This document shows, piece by piece, positions 21,164 to 31,966 of a stretch of DNA of 64,000 bases; the first letter of the stretch is position 1, and every line of letters starts with the position of its first letter. The position numbers were made by a program, and so were the translations under genes. This stretch comes from Vishniacozyma victoriae (Eukaryota > Basidiomycota > Tremellomycetes > Tremellales > Bulleribasidiaceae), in contig JADPYG010000088.1 of the NCBI GenBank assembly GCA_017654735.1, positions 2,914,001-2,978,000 on the forward strand, in the 5' to 3' direction. The notes beneath the pieces were generated by a model. The model worked only from the letters and a program-made list of their open reading frames with translations. It ran no database searches and had not been told where the DNA came from.

Positions 21164-21443
21164 GACCCACAACGACTTTCACAGATTTCCAGAAAGTCCA
21201 AGTCCTTCAATATGCAGCATTCGCATCCGTAGGAGCTGTATTTGAGATCAATAAAGGACTACTCCCAGGCAGTCAAGTAGGTGTATAGTAGTGCTGTTGC
21301 GTGTTTGAGCATTCAATAGGCCGAGTGACGTTAATGGCTGGATATTCTGACGTAAGCAAATCTAGTCAGCACCAATATACCGGAATTAGGCCGTAGATCT
21401 ATCTGGATGATACTTAGACAACTTCTGGCAAGGTAATACACTC

Positions 21444-22060
21444 ATGGATAACGAGGAAGTAGGACCAGGACTGGTAGCTATTTCACCACCGAATCTACCT
21501 AGTGATATTATCCAATCTGCCCTCTTTTTACCCATATCGGCATTATCGACAGAACACCGGGGAAGAAAGATCAGGACTATTGGGCAGTACGTCCCTGTCT
21601 CCTGACTTTGTGTTGATGAGACTAGGGTAATAGCATACGATGTCAAGTCATCTATACTACTCCTAGCTGCTATTGCTACTGAGGCTACTGGTCCACTAGC
21701 CACCGTTCTGGTCAATACCTCAACACCACTCCTAGGTCAGACTCCAGCTTTAAAACCTCTGCCGCAGGACGATGGATTTCCAAGACCGCCCTCCATGTCA
21801 CGGAGCAGGGAGAGACAACCATTGAGCCTGGAAAGAGGAGAGTTCGTGACAGTAGTAGGATGGCTAGAAAGTGATCAATCGAAATTATCACGCCAAGTGA
21901 GCATGCCGACGAGACACCCCCGAAAGATCATAGCTGACGACAGATCGATATGGGTACGGCTTATACACCTCCCTTAGCTATAGGATTGGATGCTATATAC
22001 ATCGCAAACTCGAGGCCACCTCCGGATGGTGCTGTGTATCGAGGTACGATCAATATTTGA
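21444..22060 (+). CDS. Ten1-like OB-fold protein, 176 aa (candidate CST telomere subunit)
   Basis: Exons 21444-21586, 21626-21896 and 21944-22060 splice in phase (531 nt). The N-terminus FLPISALSTEHRGRKIRTIG is followed by strands VIAYDVKSSILLLAA and ATVLVNTS, then GEFVTVVGWLE and a final strand region GLDAIYIANSRPPPDGAVY. This succession (short leader, 'G+v..yD....v.L', 'v.v.t..l', 'G.fv.viG.l', 'l.a.....v.G.n') matches the small OB fold of Ten1, including family-typical length once the ~35-residue polar loop (about 88-120) is discounted. Ten1 binds Stn1 and caps telomeres or assists lagging-strand fill-in. Ten1 is poorly conserved, so this is a candidate, not a proof. Another small OB-fold family is possible. 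Confidence 0.5.
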
Positions 22061-22330
22061 AACGGTGTTATTACGCCTTCTTGACTTCCTTTCCGGTGGG
22101 TTGCTTGACTACGACGGCGTGCTTGAAGGGCAGACCTCTGTCCGTAGCCAATCCCGGCGATAGGCTCATATGTCGGAGCTCGGTGTCAATTGATCAATCC
22201 CGCCGGGCTGACGAGAGACTGAACAAGGATATATAAAGCGACGGAACGATCGAGTAATCATCTCCAACATTTCTTCGAATCCTCAACACCATACACCCGA
22301 GCATCTACTTCAACTAAGCACAACTACACA

Positions 22331-22648
22331 ATGCGATTCAATATCACCGCCATCTCCGTATTCGCTCTCTCGTGTCAAGTCCTCGCTGGACCAATTGCCT
22401 GGGGGCTGTGTCAGTCGGCCTGTAATGCGGGATGGGGGGCATGTTGCGTCGGCGCCGGCGGTGTAGCTGGTAAGTCCTTTATCATTATCGTCGATAGCAC
22501 TCGCTGCCTCAATGTCGTCTCCAGTGGCTGATAAGCAGGCGTCGTTATTCCGGGTCTAGGCATTGGAGTGGCCCTCGCTGGCTGCTCAGTCATTCAAGGG
22601 ACTTGCATGGCCGCCTGCACTCCGCTCCTCGTTGCGCCAAGCCCGTGA
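22331..22648 (+). CDS. Small secreted cysteine-rich protein (Zys3-like family)
   Basis: Two exons around one intron (GTAAGT...GCTGATAAGCAG) give about 82 residues. Residues 1-19 form a signal peptide ending CQVLAG. The mature part has CQSACNAGWGACCVGAG, then a Gly/Val-rich middle, then CSVIQGTCMAACTPLLVAPSP. This Cys spacing and the C-terminal TPLLVAP motif are those of the small cysteine-rich proteins related to the algal zygote-specific Zys3, found across fungi and animals. The role is unknown. A TATA-like AGGATATATAAAG sits about 100 bp upstream, and the CA-rich leader suggests strong expression. Confidence 0.75.
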
Positions 22649-22821
22649 GCGCGCAATCGTAAGCAATTCCCATTGTGATGGGACTCGAAGCTGATCAAAC
22701 CAGTGTTCCGTTTTCTGTGAAGGACGACGAGGCGAGAGGGAATTTGAAAGCGTCAAGAGATAGGCTCTAGATGTCATATTTGAAGCAAGATGCAATATAT
22801 ACTTGAACAAGGCTTGGCTCA

Positions 22822-24870
22822 TCACTCTGAACTGCCTGAAGCCCAGAACTGAATCCTTCCGGAAGTATTTCCTCCAAACACATGATCAACTTTCGAAGGA
22901 TGCGAAGCCGTAACAGCGGGTACAGCCGTGACACTATCTCGTCAGCCATATCCCGTCTCCTTCATCAACACGATAGAGCAAAGAAAGACATACGGATCCG
23001 CCCACAAGGCAACAATCTTGTCACCGGTAGCAGCAACCACGTCCAAACTCCTCTTCATATTCCCAACAGTGAAGTGAGGTGTGTAATCCATATTCAAACT
23101 CCATTGAGCTCTTAGGATGGTCAACCATCTACCTGTCTGACAATTGTGTGCGATCTGTTTAGAGGGTTTGAAGTGCGATGCAGGGATTGGGGCGTCTTCA
23201 TTGAACAGTTCTGGTTTTAGGGACCATACTGCTAGTCAGCTTTGAGTTGCCATCGAGACAGAAGCGGACAGACTTCTAAGTTTATCATCGTAACTGGTAG
23301 TCAAGATTCGTCTTCCCCACGGATCCCAATAAGCAGCCGAACAGCTTTTCCCATGCTGATAAGCTGCTCTCAAGAGTCCTTTGCCTTTACTAGAAGCTTG
23401 GTAGTTGGCGACTTTTTCATTACCAATGTTTGAAGTAGGATGTGTATTGAATTTCGGTTTAGTGTCTTCGTCCGATTCAGTCTTCACCCGCTTAGGAGTT
23501 GGTGGGGGAGTGATGACCTCTGTTGAGCGGGGGTTTAAGCGTGAGAAATGACGGGTATCCCATATACGTAGATGTTGGTCATTTCCAGCTGTCAATAACA
23601 AGTGGGATTGTAGTGCTACGGATCAGCACGCATTTCAAGAAATCTGTGGGAGACGAACGATTGACACTCAAACCTCCTAGCTTCGCCGCCCGTCCTTCTT
23701 CCTGTACTACCCACCTTTTCCGTTCCTGCTGCCCTTCTCTGAAATCACAGAAACTGATTCCACCATTTTTATCCGCCAACCAAGCTTGTTGACCTGATGG
23801 CATGAGATCGAAATGGGTAATCAACATATCATCATTTGAATGAGCGAAAAGTTCGGTGGATTTCAAGGTAGAGAAGTCGAGGTGGCGGAGGGTACAATCG
23901 TAGGATGATGAGACGAGCTGGTTGTCAGTGCTGAAATTGATTGGACTTAGGACTCACACCTGAGCCATTGACTGGATCAATCTTCATGGCTGTTATGGAG
24001 TTCCGGGCGTGGGCTTGTAGTCTCCATATACGTCCTTCAGTCACGTCCTCGCCGTCTTCTTCAGTCTTGACGCCGGACGTATCATCTTCATCCTTCACCT
24101 TCTCAGCTGAAGGTCCCAGTGCGTCCCATCTATCATCAGCTACATCACTTTACCGTTTGGAATGACTCACATGCCAACGGACCCGTACTTGTCTCCGACA
24201 AATATGAGATCCTTGTCAGGCGATGGGTGGACGGCCATACTGAACACCCTGTCGTTTGTGACTTTAGCATTTCCCCTCAATTCCATATCCTTGAATTGAT
24301 CTTTCAGTCTCGTCACTTCCACATCCTCTTTAGCCTCCAGATCCGCATAAGCCTCAGTAGCAGGTCCACCAAGCTCAGGATACCGTCTTGAACATTCCTG
24401 AATCGCGACTCCAGTCAAGTAATCATTCTATCATCAGCCATGCCCCGGGTGGAGACGTACTAGTTCCTTCTTCTCAACATCATCACTCTCATCAAGTAGA
24501 TCCTTAATCTCCATCACCTGCCCCCTCTCTTTCCTCGCTACTACCCTCAGGACCTCCCTCTCCTTCTCATCTTCCTCAACTTTAATAGCCAAAGCCTCCC
24601 CATCAGCTTCCAAGCCTGCTATTCGACCACTCCTTCTCCGAGGTCCATCATCTCGAGGAGCTGGGGTAGTCTTTCGTTTCTTGGTGATGTGCTTGACTAC
24701 TTTCACTGGTTTCGGGATATTGAGCTTGGCAGAACCGTTTGGATCGAGACCTAGGGAATCCAGGAGTTGACGGTTCTCGGCGATTGTCTTTTGACGTTCT
24801 AGCTCGCTGCCTGTCAGCTGATTCCGAGATATGGGATTGCTACATACTAGTCGTTGTCTTCGTCGTCCAT
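22822..24870 (-). CDS. CMR1: DNA-damage-binding WD40 protein CMR1 (WDR76 family)
   Basis: The start reads MDDEDNDYELERQKTIAENR, followed by LLDSLGLDPNGSAKL and a basic PRRRSGRIAGLEAD block typical of CMR1. WD blades include RVFSMAVHPSPDKDLIFVGD, LLTAGNDQHLRIWDTRHFSR and MDYTPHFTVGNMKRSLDVVA; the end is HVFGGNTSGRIQFWASGSSE. Splicing was followed through several introns with GCTGA branch points. CMR1 binds DNA, preferring damaged sites, associates with histones and replication factors and goes to quality-control foci under replication stress. Two MCB-like boxes lie 90-115 bp upstream of the start. Confidence 0.88.
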
Positions 24871-25105
24871 CTTGATATCTGAGCTGGATCTTGAGCTGGT
24901 CTATTGTGAAATATGGTAGATAGCAGGTGTAATCACGTCCGATCTTGAAATGTTCCGACGCGTATCGTCATCTCATCTCGACGCGTGCGGACAATTGCTT
25001 ATGTCTTGCAGATATGAGACCACAGATTCTATCAAGGCAGAGTGGAATGCAATTATCAATTCATAAGATCTACGATATCGCAAATCTAGCTAATCCCAAA
25101 ACAGA
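24871..25105. promoter_or_regulatory. CMR1 promoter with paired ACGCGT boxes
   Basis: ACGCGT occurs at 24958-24963 and again at 24981-24986, 23 bp apart, upstream of CMR1. The 3' end of RPS0 lies on the other side of this 235-bp region. Confidence 0.5.
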
Positions 25106-25640
25106 TTACCATCCACCGTCAGCGGTGGTGGCAGCAGCGGGCTCAGCTGGGGCAACAGCCTCAGCGGACCAATCGTGGTTGGCGGTGTTGTCGGCGGACC
25201 AGTCCATGGCTACAAGTCAGCAAGGTATCATCCTATCAAAAAGATTGACGTACCGGCATCAGTGGGCTGAGCGTTGAAGACGGCATCGGCGGTGTTTCCA
25301 GCCTCCCATTCTCCACCGACAGCAGCGGCGGCCTCGGCAGCGGCGGCGTCAGCGTCACCACCCTCGAGGGCAGCGGCGGCGGCAGCCTTCTCGGCGGCCT
25401 CCTTCTCGACCTCCTCGGGGTCTCGGTAGAAGAAGAGATCGGGGAGAGTGTCCCACTTTCCTCGGGGGATGGATCCCTTGAGTCGGAGGACCTCTCGGGT
25501 GAGGAGGTACCACATCAAACCGATAGAGTGTCGGGACTTGTTGTTGGTAGGGATGGCGACGTCAACAAACTTGAGGTTGGCGTCAGTGTCACAGAAGGCA
25601 ATGACGCTGATATTAGCTCGACTCTCAATTGAGGTATTAG

Positions 25641-25672
<32 letters not shown>

Positions 25673-26281
25673 CCTGATGGCCTGGTGGTCGACTCGGGGG
25701 TCGGTGACTATGATCACTCGGGGTTCCTTGAAGGACTTGGTGATGTAATTGGTGAAGTTACCGGGGGTGAATCGACCGGCAATGGGCTGAGCACCGGTGA
25801 AACCAGCCATCTTGAGGACAGCTCGGTGACCGTAGGGTCGAGCAGAGATGACGGCAATGTCTGCGGGGTTCTCGATGGTGGCGAGGATTCGGGCAGCAAA
25901 GACGAGCTTCTCCCAGGTCTTACCGATGTTGAGGACGTGGATACCTGGATGTTAGTCTGAAATGGATGACAGTTCTGTTGTTGCTGCTGCTGGCCTCTCC
26001 TTCTTGCTGCTAGTACCCCTCCTGACTCCCTCGTTGAAGTCCGTCTTCCTTGGTATATCCAGTGTCTTTCCCGTTGTCCTGTACACGATCCCATCGACGT
26101 GATTCCCCTCGGCCAGCAGCAGCGACTCATTCCAAAATCACTCACCATCAGCCCTTCGCTTGTAAACGTAAGGTTCCATGGTCTTGTCACAGTTCTTGGT
26201 TCCGAGATGCACCTGAGCGGCGAGCATCATCTGGATGTCCTCCTCAGAGGCTTGTAGGGATGCGGGGAGCTTGGAAGACAT
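25106..26281 (-). CDS. RPS0: 40S ribosomal protein uS2 (Rps0/RPSA)
   Basis: The protein begins [20 protein letters not shown] and continues [20 protein letters not shown], then [28 protein letters not shown] and the conserved [18 protein letters not shown] and [20 protein letters not shown]. The acidic Ala-rich C-terminus ends in repeated DWSA and GGW motifs at TAA 25108-25106, as in RPSA. The first coding intron (26145-25945) is unusually long for this genome at 201 nt and contains an inverted repeat. Another intron lies in the 5' leader. uS2 is needed for late 20S pre-rRNA processing and small-subunit assembly. Confidence 0.95.
25983..26123 (-). other. 13-bp inverted repeat inside RPS0 intron 1
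   Basis: GCTGCTGCTGGCC at 25983-25995 is perfectly complementary to GGCCAGCAGCAGC at 26111-26123, separated by 115 nt. In the pre-mRNA this would pair and loop out the middle of the intron, bringing donor and branch point together. No C/D or H/ACA boxes are evident next to the stem. Confidence 0.65.
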
Positions 26282-26366
26282 TTTGATGTATTTGATGTGT
26301 AGTTCGAAAGACGGTTTATGTCGTTTTGGGCTTGCTTACTTGGATAAAAAGTCTCTGGCTATAAGT

Positions 26367-26413
26367 CTGAATGTCAGGTGTGTATGGCACTGAGCTGTGA
26401 CTAGATAACATAC
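26367..26413 (-). other. Intron in the RPS0 5' leader
   Basis: GTATGT donor at 26413, CACCTGACATTCAG acceptor at 26367: 47 nt with this genome's usual signals, 86 bp upstream of the RPS0 ATG. Confidence 0.6.
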
Positions 26414-27783
26414 CAAAGAACTGGAGTCCAATCGATACCGCAAACTAGTATCGTAAATGTGTATAGGTGAGGAAAGGAGGAGTAGCAGCCACGTACAAGG
26501 GTCATCTCTACACAGATTTCGTTTCGGCGTTAAGGAATTACTGGTCAAAGGCGTCGGCGTTATAGAATCTGCTAAATGGCTATACGGTTTAACAGAAATA
26601 GTTCCGCAGCGGGATCAAAGAACCCTACCCCTCCCTGCTTGCCCCCACATGATCCACGTGCCTGAATCCGGTACTAGCATCAAGTGGCAACGGAGTCGAG
26701 TAGAATATCGCTCATACATTCATACATTATACCCAATAGACATATATCAATAGACTCATTAGAACCAACAGAAACACAAATTGCCCCGCCCAATCAATTC
26801 TCTACTGAGGAAAAGCATTTCAACCGCCTGGAATCCAGTCTACGGTCTTGCTCGTGAGTCTCCAGAAGAGTGGGGCCTTTAGCCACCGCGTCTGTCGCGA
26901 CAACAGTTGTTAATGTCCAGCAACTCTTATCTCCCATTCTCTCAAGGCCATCCACGATACCACGCTACAAGAAGAAACGAAAGAAAAACAAGGCCATATA
27001 GGCCAAACGAAATAGAAAACCGAGATAACCGAATACTCGTCAACAAAACATCCCATCTTTACGCCACTCTTTACCCCATCTCTCATCTTTCGCACAGCTA
27101 TACACTTTGAACGACATCTACATCCACAAACACGATAACACACATGTCCACTCAATACATTTCCACCAAAACTAGCGCCGACGAGGTCATCCTCGTCGGT
27201 AGCTTATAATCTCCCCACCCATCTACGATATTGCCACCCGGTTTACAAACCTCAACTCGGTCCATATACCCCTGTCCTGGTCAACTGTTTCTTCGCTCAC
27301 TGTCCCCACTGTATCGTTCGCTCAATTGGATCTGATACGGTTGTCTTTGGTATCATTACCAGTGAGTGAGACCGTTCTGCCTCACTTCCCATAGCTGAAG
27401 TACTGACGCGTATAGCCGAGACAGAACATCATTTCATCAATTCAAGCCTTCCAAATCATCCCTTATCGTTCATTCGGAATACCTCCTTAAAAGTCTAGCT
27501 CCTCATACCGCGAAAGGAACTCTTTGTCGCGCGACTCTCGAATACTACCTTAAAATTAATTATTGCCACTCCATCTACCAACTTCCCATTTTACATTCAG
27601 TCACCCCCACGTAACTTCACGCTGTCTAGTGTAACGTAGCGCATATACAAGGAGCGGAGAAAACGGAGACGAACCTCTCAATCATAGTCATTACCTCGTC
27701 ACCGCACTTCTTCGCCACCCTCCCCTATCCTTCCGACCCAATTTCACCCATTATAATCAATCATAAACATACACACATACACC
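26414..27783. other. Large divergent intergenic region RPS0/phosphatase
   Basis: About 1.4 kb, the largest gap in the window. Its right half (27200-27783) is pyrimidine-rich and looks like a long transcribed leader of the phosphatase gene, including a leader intron. Short open frames elsewhere have no support. I see no RNA gene. Confidence 0.45.
27362..27415 (+). other. Probable intron in the phosphatase 5' leader
   Basis: GTGAGT donor at 27362 and TACTGACGCGTATAG acceptor ending 27415 (54 nt), with no coding frame around it. It implies a leader starting more than 400 bases before the ATG at 27784. Confidence 0.55.
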
Positions 27784-30440
27784 ATGTCACGATCAGGAAC
27801 AGCTACTCCGCCTGCTGCCTACTTTCCACAAAAAGCAGCCACAGGTTCCATCCGCCACTCGGCCCCATCCTCGTCGAATGCACATCTGAACAAGCACTCA
27901 AGCCACCATAAAAGGAGCAGAAAACATGCCGCCGGTCCAACTCAGAAGGCTAAATCGTCGGGACTGCCGGAACATGGAGCAATGGATATGTCATTTGAGG
28001 ATATTTCCGCCAATGATGTCGACCTGTACAAAGCCCACAACCAGTCTACGACCTCGTTTGCGACCTTCCAATCGGCAAACAGTATGCCAGGTATGGACCA
28101 CGACGTCACGACTGGATCCTACCTCACTGTTTCTAGTGGAGCTCCTTCGTTCTATACCACACACTCAGCAAACAACACCCCTCTAGTCACCCCAAATCAA
28201 AGCGACGTCTCTCTTTCTCCCCTATCAGTGATCACGACCGCTGAAGACCTCATCTCGTCGTCATGTTCCGAGTCAAACCACACTCCTATTCCCACCGGTC
28301 GAACCTCATCGTGGACCTCGAATATCGGCAAGATGGCCAAAGCAGTTGTACATACTGGCAAATCGATGGGTATTGCATTTGGAGAGAAGAGAAAGAAGGA
28401 TGCTGTCTCGTCGGAACCGGTGGTTGTCTCTCATACCCAGGAAGACCAGTCAGAGGCACCTCCCATTGCTAGTCCGGCGCAGGAGATGGCTCAGGCGGAA
28501 CCCCAGGCAGAGCAAGGCCATCACCTGTCCAACTTGTGCAATCCACATCAGGACACCGATCGTCGACAGATGTTGGTGGCCCAACATCCAGTCATTTTCG
28601 AATGCGCTCGTCTATGCTCTCAATGGCCTGAAAGTGGTTACCAGAAATCAAAGTTTGGTCCCCATGGTAAGCTTCCTGAGCCTTATCATGCCAAGCTTAC
28701 ACCTAGGCGCCAAGGCATTCTACGAACCCGCAACCATAGCCAACCCTCACTGGGTTTTCAACATCATGCAGCGTCAAGCCGAACTCGAAGCCTACATCGC
28801 TCAGAACTCTGCCAGTCACTTCACCTGTCGTCGAATGGAACAAGAGTCAGGCTCGGATGACGAGACCGATCAGAGTGTCTACTCGTACACATCCTCTCGA
28901 TCCAGTCCAACCTCGTCACTCCAATTTGAAGCCGAGCAAAAGACCATCGCAGCTATGAAGGCAGCTATGGAAGATCAACTCATCAGCGCACCTCTCGACA
29001 TCCCTTCTCAACGAGAAACCTGTTCGACCAAGAAAGCCATCCGAGGAGCTAGATCCATCAGCGAACTCGATAGTCTTGCGGCTTCTATGAAGCTCAGTAT
29101 TGGCGAAGATCAGAGTATGGATCTTGACCTGTCCGAGACCCGACCCTCGAGTGAGTCGTCACCTCGACACGAACGAGCAGCTTCTGCTGGATCGAAGAGG
29201 GGCATGCAGCCTATCGGACCTGACGAGGAGAAAAGGCGAAAAGTCGATGAAGCCATGGTTGTTGAGGAAGCTGTTTCTTCCGGAGTCATCATGCCAGCAG
29301 CCCCTCCCAAGATCGATACTTGTCAAAACCGCCAATTGGCTTCTTCGACCCCGGACTTGTCTTCGATCAAATCGACTCCCGGCCCGGCATTGTTTGGTCA
29401 CGTTGTCAAGACTTCCGATACTCATCCGATCATCATCTCGCCATTCTTCCCGGCAGAGATGTTGCCCATCTTGGCTGCCAATTTGGTAACACCCCCTGCT
29501 ACTGTGGATGGAAAGATGATGGCTTCCCAAGTCGATGTCGCTGCTCTTCTACTCGCTCATACACCCAACTCTTCTGCAACTTCTTCCGCCGTCTCCAGTC
29601 CTATCGTAACCAATTTCAGGCCGGACTACGAACGAAAGAAGATTGGAAATCTCTTACTGTCCAGTTGTCCAGGCAAGAGGTTGCGAATGGAAGGACCAGT
29701 CAAGGGTAGACCTCCAGTCTGTCGTGATCTAGAAACGGATTTGAGGAGAATCAAGAGTGAAGGTGTTGGATGTCTAGTCTGGTAAGTCTCCTACTCCTCT
29801 TTCAGACCAATGCTAACCACTTTTCTTCCTTTTATAAACATACTTTAAATATACAGTTGTCTTGATGATACTGAGCTTGCTCTTCTCGGTGTCCCTTGGG
29901 AGACTTACCACTGCATCGCGACCAAGATTGGGCTTGACGTTATCCGGTAAATCACTTATCATCACTTTACGATCACCCTGCTTACACTCTCTCAGTATGC
30001 CCATGCCCGATGGTTTCACTCCAGTCTCCATGAGAATGTTCGACCAGCATGTCGGCCTCATTTGCCAAAAGTACACTTTGGAGGGAATCAACGTTCTCGT
30101 TCATTGTAGGGGTTAGTCTATCCTACAAATTTCTTACAAGCCTGATTATATTGACACCTCAGGCGGAGTTGGACGAGCAGGTCTCACAGCCAGCGCATGG
30201 GCACTCAAAATGGGTTTCGTATCGCCCCACCCATCTTTACAAATGGTCGCCGACGCATCGAAAGACCACAACCAATCACTACCCGCCGAATTGGAACATC
30301 AAGTTGTCATGTCGATGGTTGAGCGGGTTATCGCTATGATCAGGTGCAGGAGGGGATTGAAGGCTATCGAGTCTTTTGAACAGGTCCATTTCTTGGCGGC
30401 TTATGTCGCTTGGTTAAGGGAGAAAGCTGCCAAGCAATGA
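27784..30440 (+). CDS. Dual-specificity protein phosphatase with long disordered N-terminus (CDKN3/KAP-like), 813 aa
   Basis: Exons 27784-28666, 28707-29781, 29857-29945, 29995-30111 and 30163-30440 all join in phase (2442 nt). Residues 1-620 are Ser/Thr/Pro-rich and mostly disordered. The catalytic domain occupies the C-terminal ~190 residues: CRDLETDLRRIKSEGVGCLV, then MPDGFTPVS carrying the likely general-acid Asp, then the P-loop HCRGGVGRAG with Cys720 and Arg726. The order and spacing resemble the CDK-associated phosphatase KAP/CDKN3 more than Cdc14. KAP removes phosphate from the CDK activation loop; here the substrate is inferred only. A smaller family enzyme would be ~200 aa, so the N-terminal extension is unusual. 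Confidence 0.8.
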
Positions 30441-30655
30441 CCATCGTCAAGTCGAGTTGTCACTGAATGACTGATTGTATAATTCCCTATTTTTATTCCG
30501 GGCCCTATTTTATGGGTAAAGTACAAGTAGATCAAAGTTGAAATCCAAAGTTGTCACGCTATAAAAAGCACACTACCTACCCATTGTTTACCAGGGGTGA
30601 ATTGTATGCATAACACTATCAACATACCTCTGCATCTCGTGATATGAGCGGTACG

Positions 30656-31510
30656 CTACGATAACACTGCCATGGTATCATTGACCATTTGATCGAACAA
30701 AACGGTGGCCGCAAAGACGAGTGCGATATCAACATTGGCTGCCACTTGGATCGATCTCTGAGTAGTCAGTCATTAATTTTCGTCCAGTATATCCAGAAAC
30801 TGACCGACGACGACATGAGCTTGTTGGTCTTGATATCGGCAACGACTTCATCGTCAATCACCAATTTAGAATTAATCTTCCAATCCCCCTTCATCCCCAG
30901 TACTCTCTCTTGTCCTGAGAAATCAATAAATTTGGCACCTATCTTGAATTTCCCTGGGTATCAGCCTCGATGATCTTTGATGTTGAAGTCGATTAATCAA
31001 GTGGTGACTGACCTGTTATATTTGATTTGACCCATCCTACTTCTTTACCCCTCTCTGTTGAGCCTGGATTGGGCAGGGTAATGGTTGTAGCTCGAGTCCA
31101 GACTGTTGTTCCACTATGTAGCACTTCGATGCCGTTTGGGTCGGTGAAAGCTACTTGTCAGTCACTCTTCAACAAGTTTAGATCATGAAGCTATGGTCAA
31201 TCAGACCAAGATGGAAGAAAGAGCTCTAACGTACTTTTACCCTTTCGAATCCCTGTATCCACCTTCAAAACGAGTTCGCCATTCTCATTATTCAAGTTAA
31301 AATTCCCCTGATAGCAGTCAGCCTCCCAGATGGATTCAGACCCATGAGATAACCATGGTCCGGTCGGCCGGTGTTTGAGAACATCGAGCTCACCCCGATA
31401 ATCGACCACCTAGACCTCGACATCGTTAGTGATCGCGTGTCGGGGAAACAATATTCCCTAAGTATCCCTACCGGCCCTTCGAAAGAGGTGAGTAAAGCTT
31501 GATCTGACAT
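30656..31510 (-). CDS. LURP-one-related (tubby C-terminal-like) protein
   Basis: Splicing from ATG-31510 gives MSDQALLTSFEGPVVDYRGE, then LDVLKHRPTGPWLSHGSES and NFNLNNENGELVLKVDTG. The core continues AFTDPNGIEVLHSGTT, GKFKIGAKF and GDWKINSKLVIDDEVVADI, ending QVAANVDIALVFAATVLFDQ and TAG 30658-30656. The 'GDW..n..l.i....vAdi' strand pair followed by 'v.a.vD.al..a.....D' is characteristic of LOR proteins, which share the 12-strand barrel of tubby C-terminal and scramblase domains. Several short introns were followed in phase. Role unknown; possibly membrane-lipid associated. It is divergent from an SDR gene. Confidence 0.7.
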
Positions 31511-31966
31511 TGTTTTGGGTATTGATGCAAGAGCAAGAACAAAGAGCAATATGTTGTGCTTGTGGTGTCATCTTTGACGGTGGACTAGCGCTGTTCCGCT
31601 GGCCGGTTGGCCGGGATCGGATCTTGGCGTTCGACCTTACACTAGCGGAAAACTCGGAGCATTATACCACCTATCCTTTGAAGGCAGATCTTATGAGCAT
31701 CGATCCATAGTTTGATCCTTTCTGAACTTTAGGTCTATTTGTATAGTCTTTCACTCATTGCATTGCATCAAAGTATGCTGGCCACACCGCCGGATACGTC
31801 ACGTGAAGCAGATGCCGGTCTGATGATGCGATGCCGGCATCTTTCAGACCGGCACCTATCTTTGTATCTTTGGCCGACGGCCTGATCCCAATTCCCGCTT
31901 TATATAAAGTTGACATCTATTTATCGGTTTCGGTACTTCATATCGCATTTCAAGAAATCGTACAAG
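31511..31966. other. Divergent promoter, LOR gene/SDR gene
   Basis: About 456 bp. A TATA-like CTTTATATAAAG lies at 31898-31909, 58 bp before the SDR start. ATGCCGG and related GCCGG repeats occur at 31785-31850, possible sites for a zinc-cluster factor. I see no gene. Confidence 0.5.

Noticed and set aside
25945..26145. Intronic snoRNA in RPS0 intron 1
   Set aside because: The inverted repeat could be a terminal stem, but C/D boxes or an ACA tail are not seen beside it.
25106..26281. Long antisense ORFs over RPS0
   Set aside because: They are shadows caused by the biased codon use of a highly expressed gene; the sense product is unmistakable.
28346..28706. Apparent frameshift or overlapping genes in the phosphatase N-terminus
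   Set aside because: A 40-nt intron (28667-28706, GTAAGC...CTTACACCTAG) joins the two frames in phase, so no frameshift is needed.
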